DNA of 64,000 bases, from the NCBI RefSeq assembly GCF_011493005.1, contig NZ_CP049156.1, forward strand, positions 3,906,001-3,970,000, given 5' to 3'. The notes under the pieces were generated by a model that was not told the origin of the DNA, ran no database searches, and saw nothing but the letters and a program-made list of their open reading frames with translations. Within the stretch, counting starts at the first letter, position 1. Every line of letters begins with the position of its first letter. Below, one piece after another: positions 50,606 to 59,556 of this stretch. Source of the DNA: Caballeronia sp. SBC1. GTDB taxonomy: Bacteria > Pseudomonadota > Gammaproteobacteria > Burkholderiales > Burkholderiaceae. The translations under genes and the position numbers were made by a program.

Positions 50606-51829
50606 TTACTTCCACAACGCGCAGCGCGACTCCGCCTTGGTGTCGAAAGCCTGGTCGCCCGGGATGGTCGCCGTGATCTTGTAGTAGTCCCAAGGTTCCT
50701 TCGATTCCGCCGGCGTCTTAACTTGCATCAGGTACATGTCGTGGATCATGCTTCCGTCTGCACGGATGTAGCCGTTCTGCGCGTAGAAGTCGTTGATCTT
50801 CATCTTGTGCAACTGGTCCATCACCTTGTCGCTATCCGTCGTGCCGGCTGCTTGCACCGCCTTCAAGTACGTGGTGACAGCGGAGTAATCGGCGGCATGA
50901 AGACTCGTCGGCATCTTCTTCATCTTCGCGAAATAACGCTGTGCCCAGGCGCGTGTTGTCGCGTCCTTGTTCCAGTACCAGCTGTCGGTTGCGACCAGAC
51001 CTTGTGCGGTTTCGAGACCCAGACTGTGGATGTCCGACAGGAAGATCAGCAGCGCAGCGACCTTCATCGTCTTCGTGATACCGAACTCTTTCGCGGCCTT
51101 GATCGAGTTGATCGTGTCGCCGCCGGCGTTCGCCAGACCCAGCACCTGTGCTTTCGACGATTGCGCCTGCAACAGGAACGACGAGAAGTCAGACGCCGAC
51201 AATGGGTGACGCACCGCGCCAAGGACCTGGCCACCGTTCGCCTTCACCACGTCCGACGTGTTCTTTTCCAGCGCCTTGCCGAACGCATAGTCGGCGGTCA
51301 GGAAGAACCACGTCTTGCCGCCCTGTTTCGTCACGGCGGAACCCGTGCCTTTGGCGAGCGCCATGGTGTCGTATGCGTAGTGGACGGTGTATGGCGTGCA
51401 CTGCTCGTTGGTCAGGTTGTCCGCGCCTGCACCAATGTTGATGTACGGAATATGCTTTTCGCCGGCTACCTGATTGGTCGAGAGCGCAGTCGCCGAATTC
51501 GTGCCGCCGATGATCACGTTCACGCCGTCGCGATCGATCCACTCACGCGCCCGCGATGCCGCAATATCCGCCTTGTTCTGGTGATCCGCGTAGACGAGTT
51601 CGATCGGCTTGCCGTTCACCTTGCCGCCGAAATCGGCAATTGCCATGCGGATGGCTTCGAGGCCGCCCGGGCCGTCGATGTCCGCATACAGGCCTGATAA
51701 GTCCGTGATATAGCCGATCTTCACCGTGTCGCCGGGCGCTGCCTGGACGTTGCCGGCCATCAGCGAGGCTGTGGCTGCGGCAACCGCGAGGCAGATGCCC
51801 GACAGGCGCGCGAGGGTCTTCTTCTTCAT
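50606..51829 (-). CDS. ABC transporter substrate-binding protein of the second liv operon
   Basis: This 407-residue periplasmic binding protein has a signal peptide (LSGICLAVAAATASLMAGNVQA). The first lobe begins VKIGYITDLSGLYADIDGPGG and continues with ADHQNKADIAASRAREWID and GGTNSATALSTNQVAG. This subtype resembles urea/amide- or aromatic-type binding proteins more than LivJ, so the cargo may not be branched-chain amino acids. The ATG at 51829 has GGAGACTGTA upstream. Confidence 0.9.
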   Translation of the reverse strand: MKKKTLARLSGICLAVAAATASLMAGNVQAAPGDTVKIGYITDLSGLYADIDGPGGLEAIRMAIADFGGKVNGKPIELVYADHQNKADIAASRAREWIDRDGVNVIIGGTNSATALSTNQVAGEKHIPYINIGAGADNLTNEQCTPYTVHYAYDTMALAKGTGSAVTKQGGKTWFFLTADYAFGKALEKNTSDVVKANGGQVLGAVRHPLSASDFSSFLLQAQSSKAQVLGLANAGGDTINSIKAAKEFGITKTMKVAALLIFLSDIHSLGLETAQGLVATDSWYWNKDATTRAWAQRYFAKMKKMPTSLHAADYSAVTTYLKAVQAAGTTDSDKVMDQLHKMKINDFYAQNGYIRADGSMIHDMYLMQVKTPAESKEPWDYYKITATIPGDQAFDTKAESRCALWK

Positions 51830-51921
51830 TACAGTCTCCGTTGAGTTGTTGTTCTTGCGGCTGGCCGCGTGCTGATGCGTTGAACTTGCGTTGAGCGCAC
51901 GTTGAGCGTGCATCTAACGTC

Positions 51922-52683
51922 CTAAACCCCGAGCAGTTCGTGCAGGACCGGCATTTTCGTTTCGAGTTCACCGGAGTTGAAATGCTCGACGATCTTCCCG
52001 TGCTCCATGACATAAAAGCGATCGGCGAGTGGTGCTGCAAAACGAAAATTTTGTTCGACCATCACGATGGTGTAGCCACGCGCCTTTAGCATCATGATCA
52101 TTCGCGCGAGCGTCTGGACGATGACAGGCGCAAGCCCTTCCGAAATTTCATCAAGCAGCAGCAGATTCGCGCCGGTACGCAAGATGCGCGCAACGGCCAG
52201 CATTTGCTGTTCTCCACCCGACAAGCGCGTGCCCTGGCTGCTGCGGCGCTCCTTGAGATTAGGGAACATCGAATAGATTTCGTCGATCGACATGGCGTCT
52301 TTCGCGTTACCTACAAGCGGCGGCAGAAGCAGGTTCTCTTCGCACGAGAGGCTTGAAAAGATGCCGCGCTCTTCCGGGCAATACCCCACACCGTAGTGCG
52401 CGATCTTGTGCGTCGACATGCCGACGGTTTCATGTCCACCGATACGAATCGATCCCGTGCGACGGCCGGTCAGGCCCATGATGGCGCGCAGCGTAGTCGT
52501 GCGCCCTGCACCGTTGCGTCCGAGCAGCGTGACCACTTCGCCTCGATGCACGGTCAGATCCACACCATGAAGAATGTGCGATTCACCGTACCAGGCTTGC
52601 GCGCCAACGAGCTCTAGCGCCGGCTCCTGAGTCGATGCCTCACGCAATTGTTCCGCGCGGCGTTCTTCCACGATCGTGCTCAT
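51922..52683 (-). CDS. livF: Liv-type ABC transporter ATPase (LivF type)
   Basis: The ATPase has 253 residues. The P-loop reads LLGRNGAGRTTTLRAIMG with Arg in place of the usual Lys (GAGRTT instead of GAGKST); the signature is LSGGEQQMLAVARIL and Walker B is LLLLDEISEGLAP. The DEISEGL and GRNGAG(R/K)TT variants are typical of the LivF branch that serves urea/amide systems. It overlaps livG by 4 bp. Confidence 0.92.
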   Translation of the reverse strand: MSTIVEERRAEQLREASTQEPALELVGAQAWYGESHILHGVDLTVHRGEVVTLLGRNGAGRTTTLRAIMGLTGRRTGSIRIGGHETVGMSTHKIAHYGVGYCPEERGIFSSLSCEENLLLPPLVGNAKDAMSIDEIYSMFPNLKERRSSQGTRLSGGEQQMLAVARILRTGANLLLLDEISEGLAPVIVQTLARMIMMLKARGYTIVMVEQNFRFAAPLADRFYVMEHGKIVEHFNSGELETKMPVLHELLGV

Positions 52684-53459
52684 GCGTGCGCTCCGGAGAG
52701 GGCTGCGTCGGCGCTGCCCATGTAGGCTTCCATCACCAGCGCGTTCTTCGATACCTCTGCATAGCTGCCTTCAGCCAGCACTTCACCGCGTTGAAGGACG
52801 GTGATGGTGTCGGAGATGCCTGCGATCACGTTCATGTTGTGTTCGACCATCAGGATCGTGCGTCCCGCCGATACTTTCTTGATCAGCGCCGTCACGCGGT
52901 CGACGTCTTCGTGACCCATGCCTTGCGTGGGTTCATCGAGGAGCATGAGTTCGGGTTCCATCGAAAGCGTGGTGGCAATTTCGAGCGCGCGTTTGCGGCC
53001 GTAGGAAAGTTCGACCGTAGTGGTATCGGCGAAATCGGTCAGGCCGACCTGGGTAAGCAGATCCATTGCGCGGTCATTGAGTTCGTTGAGGACCCGTTCG
53101 CTTTTCCAGAATTTGAACGATGTACCGAGCGAGCGTTGCAAACCGATGCGCACGTTCTGCATCACTGTCAGATGCGGAAATACAGCAGAAATCTGAAATG
53201 AACGGATGACACCGCGACGAGCGATTTGCGCGGGACGTTCGCCGGTGATGTCGATACCGTTGAAGACGATTTGTCCTGCGGTAGGTTCAAGGAACTTGGT
53301 GAGCAGGTTGAAGCAGGTGGTTTTGCCCGCGCCGTTGGGGCCGATCAATGCGTGGATCGAGCCGCGACGCACGCGCAGGTTCACACCGTTGACGGCGGTG
53401 AAGCCTTTGAACTCTTTTGTCAGGCCGCGCGTTTCCAGAATCGTGTCGCCGAGAATCAT
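52680..53459 (-). CDS. livG: Liv-type ABC transporter ATPase (LivG type)
   Basis: This 259-residue ATPase has the P-loop LIGPNGAGKTTCFNLL, the signature LSYGRKRALEIATTLS and Walker B LMLLDEPTQGMGHED. The ATG at 53459 follows GGAAGGGGAC directly; the long upstream open frame to 53654 is low-complexity and rejected. It is the first gene of the second liv operon (livG-livF-binding protein-livH-livM). Confidence 0.92.
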   Translation of the reverse strand: MILGDTILETRGLTKEFKGFTAVNGVNLRVRRGSIHALIGPNGAGKTTCFNLLTKFLEPTAGQIVFNGIDITGERPAQIARRGVIRSFQISAVFPHLTVMQNVRIGLQRSLGTSFKFWKSERVLNELNDRAMDLLTQVGLTDFADTTTVELSYGRKRALEIATTLSMEPELMLLDEPTQGMGHEDVDRVTALIKKVSAGRTILMVEHNMNVIAGISDTITVLQRGEVLAEGSYAEVSKNALVMEAYMGSADAALSGAHA

Positions 53460-53976
53460 GTCCCCTTCCGTGCTTTGTTTGAGCCTTTGTTTCAGCTTCA
53501 GCTCGGTGCGCTTTTGGCGCATGCCCCGTGATTGTGCTGGCGGTGTATGTGTTCGGTGATCGCGTTGTTGCTGTTGCGGTTTTGTCGCCCCGCTGTTGCA
53601 TTTCTTGCGTGCTGCACAATCGTGATGCAGACCTGCGGTGCAACAAGCGCGCACGCCTTATTGTCGCGCCAATGATGCAGCGCAATCATCGGGATTTGCA
53701 CTTAGTTTTGAGGCTGGTTTTTCGTTCGCACCGGATGGCATCGAATTTCGTTCGCACCGGTGGACGGGTTTGGGGGTCGGGTTGTTAGGGTGATCGTCGG
53801 GTTTATGCCGGTTGGTCGTGGCTAAGGTCTGCGGTCGGACCCGGATTGTCAGTTCCCGGGTTAGCGGTCGAAGTCCATGTCGGGCTACCGCTTTTCAGGA
53901 TTAGCGACAGACCCGAGGGACGGATCTAGTCATTCGCTAATCCCGAAGTCTGAACCAATTACCACCGCGAGCGAAA
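53460..53976. other. Gap with short repeats between livG and the GMC oxidoreductase gene
   Basis: No gene is supported here. It contains a 15-bp direct repeat TTTCGTTCGCACCGG at 53720-53734 and 53746-53760, and a 10-bp inverted repeat GGATTAGCGA (53898-53907) / TCGCTAATCC (53934-53943). These may be regulatory for livG (upstream of its start) or remnants of a repeat element. Confidence 0.45.
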
Positions 53977-55653
53977 TCAGCCAGGCGTTCCGTTCACCGG
54001 TGCGAGAGAAAACAAAAACCGTCGATCGGCGCGAATCATCTCGCTCGCCCGCTCAGCGATCATCAATGTCGGTGAGTTCGTGTTGCCTGAGGTGATAGTC
54101 GGCATCACCGATGCATCGACCACCCGCAACCCGCTCACCCCAATCACGCGCAAACGTCCATCAACAACAGCAGCCGGATCGTTATCCGTTCCCATCCGGC
54201 ACGTACCCACCGGATGAAAAATAGTCGTCCCAACTTTACCTGCCGCAATAGCTAGTTCCGCGTCCGTCTGGAATGCCGGTCCCGGCAAAATCTCCTCCGG
54301 TGAATATTTCGCCAACGCCGGTGCGCTCACAATCCGCCGCGTCAAACGCAACGCATTGACCGCAACCTCACGATCACGATCAGTCGACAAATAATTAGGC
54401 GCAATCAAAGGCGCATCTCGCGCATCCGGCGTCGCAATATGAACACTCCCGCGCGACGTGGGCCGCAACGGACACACCGAAGCCGTGAACGCATTGAACG
54501 AATGCAACGGCTCGCCAAACCGGTCAAGTGACAACGGCTGCACGTGATACTCGACATCTGGCCGCGTAATGGTCGAATCATCTGGATTGGACTTGGCGAA
54601 CGCCCCCAGTTGCGACGGCGCCATCGACATGGGCCCGCTGCGCATCAACATGTACTGCAAGCCGATCCACGCCTTACCCCACCAATGCGCCGACAACGTG
54701 TTCAACGTCCGCACGCCACGCACTTTGTAAGCCATCCTAAGTTGTAGATGATCCTGCAAATTCTCGCCCACACCCTGCAGGTCCTGCACCACGTCAATAC
54801 CCAGCCGCTGCAGCCGCGCCCCGTTCCCAATGCCGGATAACTCCAGCAGTTGCGGCGAATTCACCGCGCCCGCACTCAGAATCACTTCGCATCGCGCCTT
54901 GGCAAGATAGTCTGTATCGCCACCACGATATTCCACACCCACGCAACGCTTGCCCTCCATCACCAGCCGCTGAGTATGAGCGCCCGTGATGATGGTGAGA
55001 TTGGGCCGCTTCATCGCCGGGCGCAAAAATGCCTTCGATGCATTCCACCGAATCCCGCTGCGCTGGTTCACATCGAAGTAACCAACACCCGTATTGTCGC
55101 CACGATTGAAATCGTCGGTAGCGGGAAGACCGCTCTCCTGAGCCGCCTGCGCGAATGTTTCCAGCACCTTCCACTTCAGCCGCTGTTTCTCGACACGCCA
55201 TTCGCCGCCGGCGCCATGCCATTGATTCCCACCGCCATGGTGATCTTCACTGCGCTTGAATACCGGCAACACCGAATCCCAGGACCAGTCGCGATCGCCG
55301 GTAATGCGCGCCCAGTCGTCGTAATCCTCGCGCTGGCCGCGCATGTAGATCATGCCGTTGATCGACGAGCAACCGCCCAGCACACGACCTCGCGGGTACG
55401 AAAGCGATCGCCCATCGAGTCCAGCTTCAGCCTGCGTTTTATAAAGCCAGTCCGTGCGCGGATTGCCAATGCAATACAGGTACCCGACCGGTACATGAAT
55501 CCAGTGATAGTTATCCCTGCCGCCGGCCTCCAGCAGCAGCACACTCACATCGGCATCTTCGGTCAGCCGGTTGGCAAGCACGCATCCGGCCGTTCCCGCG
55601 CCCACAATGATGTAATCAAATTCACCCTCAAGCTTGCGCGCGTCCTGTTTCAT
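53977..55653 (-). CDS. GMC-family FAD oxidoreductase (choline/alcohol dehydrogenase type)
   Basis: The product has 558 residues from the ATG at 55653 (CAGGAGACACAG upstream). The FAD motif DYIIVGAGTAGCVLANRLTE, the GMC signature 1 around GGCSSINGMIYMRGQREDYD, signature 2 GAVNSPQLLELSGIG and the catalytic histidine segment TIFHPVGTCRMG plus NTNSPTLMIAERASEMI are visible. These flavoenzymes oxidise alcohols such as choline or aromatic alcohols; the substrate is not clear. It is divergent from a LysR regulator that probably controls it, with a 127-bp shared promoter region. Confidence 0.9.
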   Translation of the reverse strand: MKQDARKLEGEFDYIIVGAGTAGCVLANRLTEDADVSVLLLEAGGRDNYHWIHVPVGYLYCIGNPRTDWLYKTQAEAGLDGRSLSYPRGRVLGGCSSINGMIYMRGQREDYDDWARITGDRDWSWDSVLPVFKRSEDHHGGGNQWHGAGGEWRVEKQRLKWKVLETFAQAAQESGLPATDDFNRGDNTGVGYFDVNQRSGIRWNASKAFLRPAMKRPNLTIITGAHTQRLVMEGKRCVGVEYRGGDTDYLAKARCEVILSAGAVNSPQLLELSGIGNGARLQRLGIDVVQDLQGVGENLQDHLQLRMAYKVRGVRTLNTLSAHWWGKAWIGLQYMLMRSGPMSMAPSQLGAFAKSNPDDSTITRPDVEYHVQPLSLDRFGEPLHSFNAFTASVCPLRPTSRGSVHIATPDARDAPLIAPNYLSTDRDREVAVNALRLTRRIVSAPALAKYSPEEILPGPAFQTDAELAIAAGKVGTTIFHPVGTCRMGTDNDPAAVVDGRLRVIGVSGLRVVDASVMPTITSGNTNSPTLMIAERASEMIRADRRFLFSLAPVNGTPG

Positions 55654-55751
55654 CTGTGTCTCCTGCCCAAACCGCTTCAAGCGGCCTTCACTTATCCCCA
55701 ATCGGCAAAATACTGCGGACGCAGTGCAGCAATCCAATCAGATATCTTCAA

Positions 55752-55766
55752 CAGCTTTATAAGCTG
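55752..55766. promoter_or_regulatory. Dyad near the LysR start, possible operator
   Basis: CAGCTT-TAT-AAGCTG is a 6-bp dyad with 3-bp spacer, 15 bp upstream of the LysR ATG in the divergent promoter region. LysR regulators usually bind such dyads to autoregulate; the assignment rests on position only. Confidence 0.35.
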
Positions 55767-55780
55767 CGCTAATATCAGGC

Positions 55781-56701
55781 ATGGACCTGACTCTTCTCCG
55801 CGCTTTTGTCACCGTCGCCCGCGAGGGCAATCTCACGCGCGCGGCCGTGTTGTTGCACGTGTCGCAGCCCGCCGTCAGCCTGCAGATCAAGAATCTGCAG
55901 GAGACGCTGGGCGTCGCGTTGTTTTCGCGGACGTCGCACGGCTTGATCCTCACGCGCGACGGTGAAGCCCTCCTGCCGCACGCCGAGCGAGCGCTGACGG
56001 CCGCGAGCGAGGTCCAGCGTGCGGCTGCCGCGCTTCGCCACGAAGTCAGCGGCCGCCTGACCATCGGGACGATCCTCGATCCCGAATTCCTGCGTCTGGG
56101 CGGCTTCTTGCGGGCGCTTGTGGAGACGTATCCGCGCATTGAAACCGCGTTGCGGCATGGCATGTCAGGCTGGGTGCTCGAGCGGATCAAGTCGCGCGAT
56201 CTCGATGTGGGGTTTTATATCGGCGATCCGGCAATCGATGAACCCCGCGATCCGGACCGCTTTCATGTCGTGCAATTGAAGCCGTATCTGTATCGCGTGC
56301 TGGCGCCGGCGGGCTGGAAGGAGCGCGTGAACCGACCGGACCGTTCGGAAGGTGGGGCGAATGGCTGGGTGGCGCTTGCCCGGCTGCCCTGGATCTGGAC
56401 GCCGCCGGAATCGGCGCACAACCGCCTGCTCACGCGGATCTTCGACGCCCACGGGGTCCAGCCAGTCAAAGTGGCAGAAGTGGACCAGGAGCCGTCAATG
56501 CTCGATCTGGTCAAGTCGGGCGTTGGCCTGACGCTCGTGCGCGATTCCATCGCGCTGGCCGAAGCGCATGCGCATGCGCTGACTATTGTGGAAGGCGTCA
56601 CCGTGCCTACCCAGCTTTCGTTCATCGTGTTGGCGGAGCGCCGCGAGGAGCCGAGCATCGCGGCGGCGTTACGTCTGATCGAAGATCAATGGGCGACATA
56701 G
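55781..56701 (+). CDS. LysR-family transcriptional regulator
   Basis: The product has 306 residues. The N-terminal winged helix-turn-helix is MDLTLLRAFVTVAREGNLTR, AAVLLHVSQPAVSLQIKNLQ; the C-terminal effector domain follows (RLTIGTILDPEFLRLGGFLR). It is transcribed divergently from the GMC oxidoreductase and most likely controls it in response to a pathway metabolite. A terminator candidate lies after it (56728-56767). Confidence 0.92.
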   Translation: MDLTLLRAFVTVAREGNLTRAAVLLHVSQPAVSLQIKNLQETLGVALFSRTSHGLILTRDGEALLPHAERALTAASEVQRAAAALRHEVSGRLTIGTILDPEFLRLGGFLRALVETYPRIETALRHGMSGWVLERIKSRDLDVGFYIGDPAIDEPRDPDRFHVVQLKPYLYRVLAPAGWKERVNRPDRSEGGANGWVALARLPWIWTPPESAHNRLLTRIFDAHGVQPVKVAEVDQEPSMLDLVKSGVGLTLVRDSIALAEAHAHALTIVEGVTVPTQLSFIVLAERREEPSIAAALRLIEDQWAT

Positions 56702-56727
56702 TCGCCTGAACCATCGTTTTGAACGTC

Positions 56728-56767
56728 ATGACCGGAAGCCGATGAATCTCCCGGTCATCAAATTTTG
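56728..56767 (+). terminator. Terminator candidate after the LysR gene
   Basis: An 8-bp stem ATGACCGG (56728-56735) / CCGGTCAT (56751-56758) with a 15-nt loop is followed by CAAATTTTG. The T-run is short, so efficiency is doubtful. Confidence 0.45.
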
Positions 56768-56818
56768 TTAGTCTGAGGGTCGCGCATCTGGCGCCCACGT
56801 GAACAGGAAATCCCAAAC

Positions 56819-57337
56819 ATGGCACGCAATATCGAAATCAAGGCTCGCGCGCATCAGTTCGACCAGCTTCTGGCGCAAGCGGCAGCGCTAGCCAGCGAAC
56901 CGCCGATGATCTACCGCCAGCAGGATTTTTTCTACGATGTGCCGAACGGCCGCCTGAAACTGCGTCAATTCGATGACAACACGCCGGCCGAACTGATTTT
57001 CTATCAACGCGATGACCGCGACGGCCCGAAGGTGTCGTACTACTCGCGCAGCCCGGTAACCAACCCCGAAGCCACCCACGCGCTGCTCGCACAGGCGCTG
57101 AACACGCGCGGAATTGTGAATAAGGAGCGGCACGTGTATATCGTCGGGCGCACGCGGATTCATCTGGACCGCGTGGACGGACTAGGCGATTTCATCGAAC
57201 TGGAAGTGCTGCTTGGCCAGGACGACGACGAAGCCGGCGGCGAAAAGGAAGCCGAGGAATTGTTCGCCAAGCTTGGCGTGTCGTCGAGCGACCTCGTGCC
57301 GGTCGCGTACGTCGACTTGCTGACTGAACCGGCTTAA
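56819..57337 (+). CDS. CYTH-domain protein (class IV adenylate cyclase / triphosphatase)
   Basis: This 172-residue CYTH fold has the N-terminal signature RNIEIKAR and further triphosphate-tunnel residues in RQQDFFYDVPNGRLKLRQ, ELIFYQRDD, RTRIHLDRVDGLGDFIELEV (the last with the family ExE). CYTH proteins act on triphosphates as adenylate cyclase or thiamine/inorganic triphosphatases; the reaction cannot be decided from sequence. The start is convincing, with ACAGGAAATC just upstream. Confidence 0.85.
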   Translation: MARNIEIKARAHQFDQLLAQAAALASEPPMIYRQQDFFYDVPNGRLKLRQFDDNTPAELIFYQRDDRDGPKVSYYSRSPVTNPEATHALLAQALNTRGIVNKERHVYIVGRTRIHLDRVDGLGDFIELEVLLGQDDDEAGGEKEAEELFAKLGVSSSDLVPVAYVDLLTEPA

Positions 57338-57347
57338 ACTCGCCAGC

Positions 57348-57845
57348 CTAATCAGGCGAATCTGGCGGAGTGGCGGCGAGATGTCCCAGCGGTAGCGGTC
57401 CGTTGCGCTTGAATGTGGTCAGCACAATATTGGAGCGCACGCTGTCTACGCCGGGAACTCGCATCAGCTTTTTCATGACGAACGTTGACAGCGCGTTCAG
57501 ATCCGGCGCAACAATTCGCAGCAGATAATCGGCGTCGCCAACGGTCGCATGGCATTCGAGCACTTCGGGCAGGGCTTCGATCTGCTGCTGGAACTGGTCG
57601 ATAACGGTATCGCCGTGATGCTTCAGCTTGAGGCTCGTGAAAGCGGTCACGCCGAGGCCGAGTTTTTCGGGGCGCAGCACAACCCGGTAACCATCGATCA
57701 CGCCAGTCGCCTCCAGGCGTTGCAGGCGGCGACCGATCTGCGAGGGCGACAACGGCACTTCCTCGCCGAGTTGTTGATGCGTTGCGCGGCCGAAGCGCTG
57801 AAGAACGTCGAGCAGCGCGAGATCGAAGTGATCAAGGTCGACCAT
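57348..57845 (-). CDS. Lrp/AsnC-family transcriptional regulator
   Basis: This 165-residue protein has the N-terminal helix-turn-helix (LDHFDLALLDVLQRFGRATH, QQLGEEVPLSPSQIGRRLQRL) and the RAM effector domain (VLECHATVGDADYLLRIVAPD). It is divergent from the pterin dehydratase gene across 117 bp. In related genomes such a regulator sits next to phhAB, so control of aromatic amino-acid turnover is a reasonable inference. Confidence 0.92.
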   Translation of the reverse strand: MVDLDHFDLALLDVLQRFGRATHQQLGEEVPLSPSQIGRRLQRLEATGVIDGYRVVLRPEKLGLGVTAFTSLKLKHHGDTVIDQFQQQIEALPEVLECHATVGDADYLLRIVAPDLNALSTFVMKKLMRVPGVDSVRSNIVLTTFKRNGPLPLGHLAATPPDSPD

Positions 57846-57962
57846 GTGGATATCCTGCGTGAAAAGCCGAAAGACGCAAGCTTACCGCGTGATCCCCCGA
57901 TCCCTTGAGCGCATGCGTTGCGCAGACGCCCTGAAACCATCGATCGAGCAAGGAGAGCCAAC

Positions 57963-58250
57963 ATGGTCAAGAAGCTTACAACGGAAGAACTGCCCAAACT
58001 TCTCGCGGAGTTAAAGCACTGGCAGCTCAGCGCGGATGGCAGTTCAATTCACCGAAGTTTCAAGTTCGCCGATTTCAACGAAGCATTCGGTTTCATGACC
58101 CGCGTGGCAATAAAAGCGCAGGAAATGGACCACCATCCAGAATGGTCGAATGTGTACAACAAGGTGGAAATCACGCTCTCGACGCATACCGCAAAAGGGC
58201 TGACGGAACGCGATATCGCGCTCGCAAAATTCATCGATTCCATCACCTGA
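57963..58250 (+). CDS. phhB: Pterin-4a-carbinolamine dehydratase
   Basis: This 95-residue protein recycles the 4a-hydroxy-tetrahydropterin made by aromatic amino-acid hydroxylases. The active-site pattern [19 protein letters not shown] is typical and complete. The ATG at 57963 follows AAGGAGAGCCAAC; a GTG-type start at 57918 would add 15 unlikely residues. phhA, its usual partner, is not beside it. Confidence 0.93.
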   Translation: MVKKLTTEELPKLLAELKHWQLSADGSSIHRSFKFADFNEAFGFMTRVAIKAQEMDHHPEWSNVYNKVEITLSTHTAKGLTERDIALAKFIDSIT

Positions 58251-58819
58251 ACCGCGTGAGATCTGCTTACCAACCTGACTTCCGCGACAAATGCGTAACA
58301 GTCGTATTACAAACGATGACATTCAAAATCCGCAATAAGCGAGCTGGAAAGGGCCGCATGGGGACAAAACTCGCTTATTCGAAAGCAGAAACAAAGGTAT
58401 TCGCAAGTCTGAGACAATGGAATCTTTCAACGAGAAAGAAAACTATTAATACAGGCGTAAGCTTTCACTACGCCCTCAGCGCTCTGACGGCTCCAGTCCA
58501 TTGGCGGCACAGACCGACACTGTACAATCAGCAGCGCACACGGTTTGGACAGTCCGTTTGTCTCTTGCAGTGACCGCAATTGTCGCCACGGGGACCAAAC
58601 GGACGTGCTGGAAACCGGTCGCGGAGTGGTGTCCGCGGACTGGGGAATTCCGGCATGTCCGGCCGCAGGAGAATCGCTGCACAACGAGGCGCGTGCAGCG
58701 TTTGGCGTAAAAGGATTGCTGATATGACTCGGACGGCGCCGCGGTAAGAAAGGTAGGCAATTCCGGCTGGCGGCCGCGACGCGCAATCGAGCCCAACCCA
58801 TCGTATAAGAGCGACTTCC
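58251..58819. other. Gap upstream of the two-component system; no supported gene
   Basis: There are 569 bp with only short frames that lack ribosome sites. A candidate promoter (TTGGCG-16 bp-TACAAT) is at 58501-58528. Base composition is locally AT-rich at 58310-58460. Nothing else is recognised. Confidence 0.4.
58501..58528 (+). promoter_or_regulatory. Candidate promoter for the two-component operon
   Basis: TTGGCG (58501-58506) and TACAAT (58523-58528) are separated by 16 bp on the plus strand, about 290 bp upstream of the response-regulator start. It is a reasonable but unproven promoter; a closer one may exist. Confidence 0.3.
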
Positions 58820-59509
58820 ATGCGAATCCTTCTGATCGAAGACGACCGCCCCATCGCGCGCGGCATTCAAAGTAGCCTTGAACAAGCCGGCTTTACCGTC
58901 GATATGGTCCACGACGGCATTTTCGCGGAGCAAGCCCTCACGCAAAATCGCCATGAACTGGTGATTCTCGATCTCGGCTTGCCGGGTATCGACGGCATGA
59001 CGCTGTTGTCACGTTTCCGCCAGGGCAATCGTCATACGCCAGTGATTATCCTGACCGCGCGCGACGAACTGCATGACCGCGTCCAGGGCCTGAACAGCGG
59101 CGCCGACGACTACATGCTCAAACCGTTTGAACCCTCCGAACTCGAAGCGCGTATTCGCGCCGTGATGCGCCGCAGCGGCCCGCATGGCGATGTACCGCGT
59201 CCGGAAGTATCGCTGGGCGGCTTGCGCCTCTCGGGCGTCGATCGCCGCATTTTCAACGACGAAAAACCGCTCGAACTGTCGCCGCGTGAATTCGCCGTCC
59301 TCGAAATGCTGTTGCTGCGCCACGGCCGTGTAGTCAGCAAGGCGCAATTGCAGGATCACCTGACGCACTTCGGCGGCGATCTGGGCGACACCGCCATTGA
59401 AGTCTACGTGCACCGGGTTCGCAAGAAACTCGAAAACTGCCGCGTGGAAATCGTGACGGTGCGGGGCTTCGGCTACTTGCTGCAGGAAATCCGGCAGGCC
59501 ACCGCGTAA
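58820..59509 (+). CDS. OmpR-family response regulator (TctD-like)
   Basis: This 229-residue protein has a receiver domain with acidic pair EDD, phospho-acceptor Asp51 in LVILDLGLPG and the conserved lysine in ADDYMLKPFEP. An OmpR-type winged helix follows (LELSPREFAVLEMLLLRHGR...DTAIEVYVHRVRKKL). It pairs with the kinase 47 bp downstream. The sensor type suggests control of tricarboxylate or similar uptake, by analogy with TctDE. Confidence 0.92.
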   Translation: MRILLIEDDRPIARGIQSSLEQAGFTVDMVHDGIFAEQALTQNRHELVILDLGLPGIDGMTLLSRFRQGNRHTPVIILTARDELHDRVQGLNSGADDYMLKPFEPSELEARIRAVMRRSGPHGDVPRPEVSLGGLRLSGVDRRIFNDEKPLELSPREFAVLEMLLLRHGRVVSKAQLQDHLTHFGGDLGDTAIEVYVHRVRKKLENCRVEIVTVRGFGYLLQEIRQATA

Positions 59510-59556
59510 GTGGTTTGTCGATGGCTCAACCAGCCTGACGAGCGATAACCAGTACC

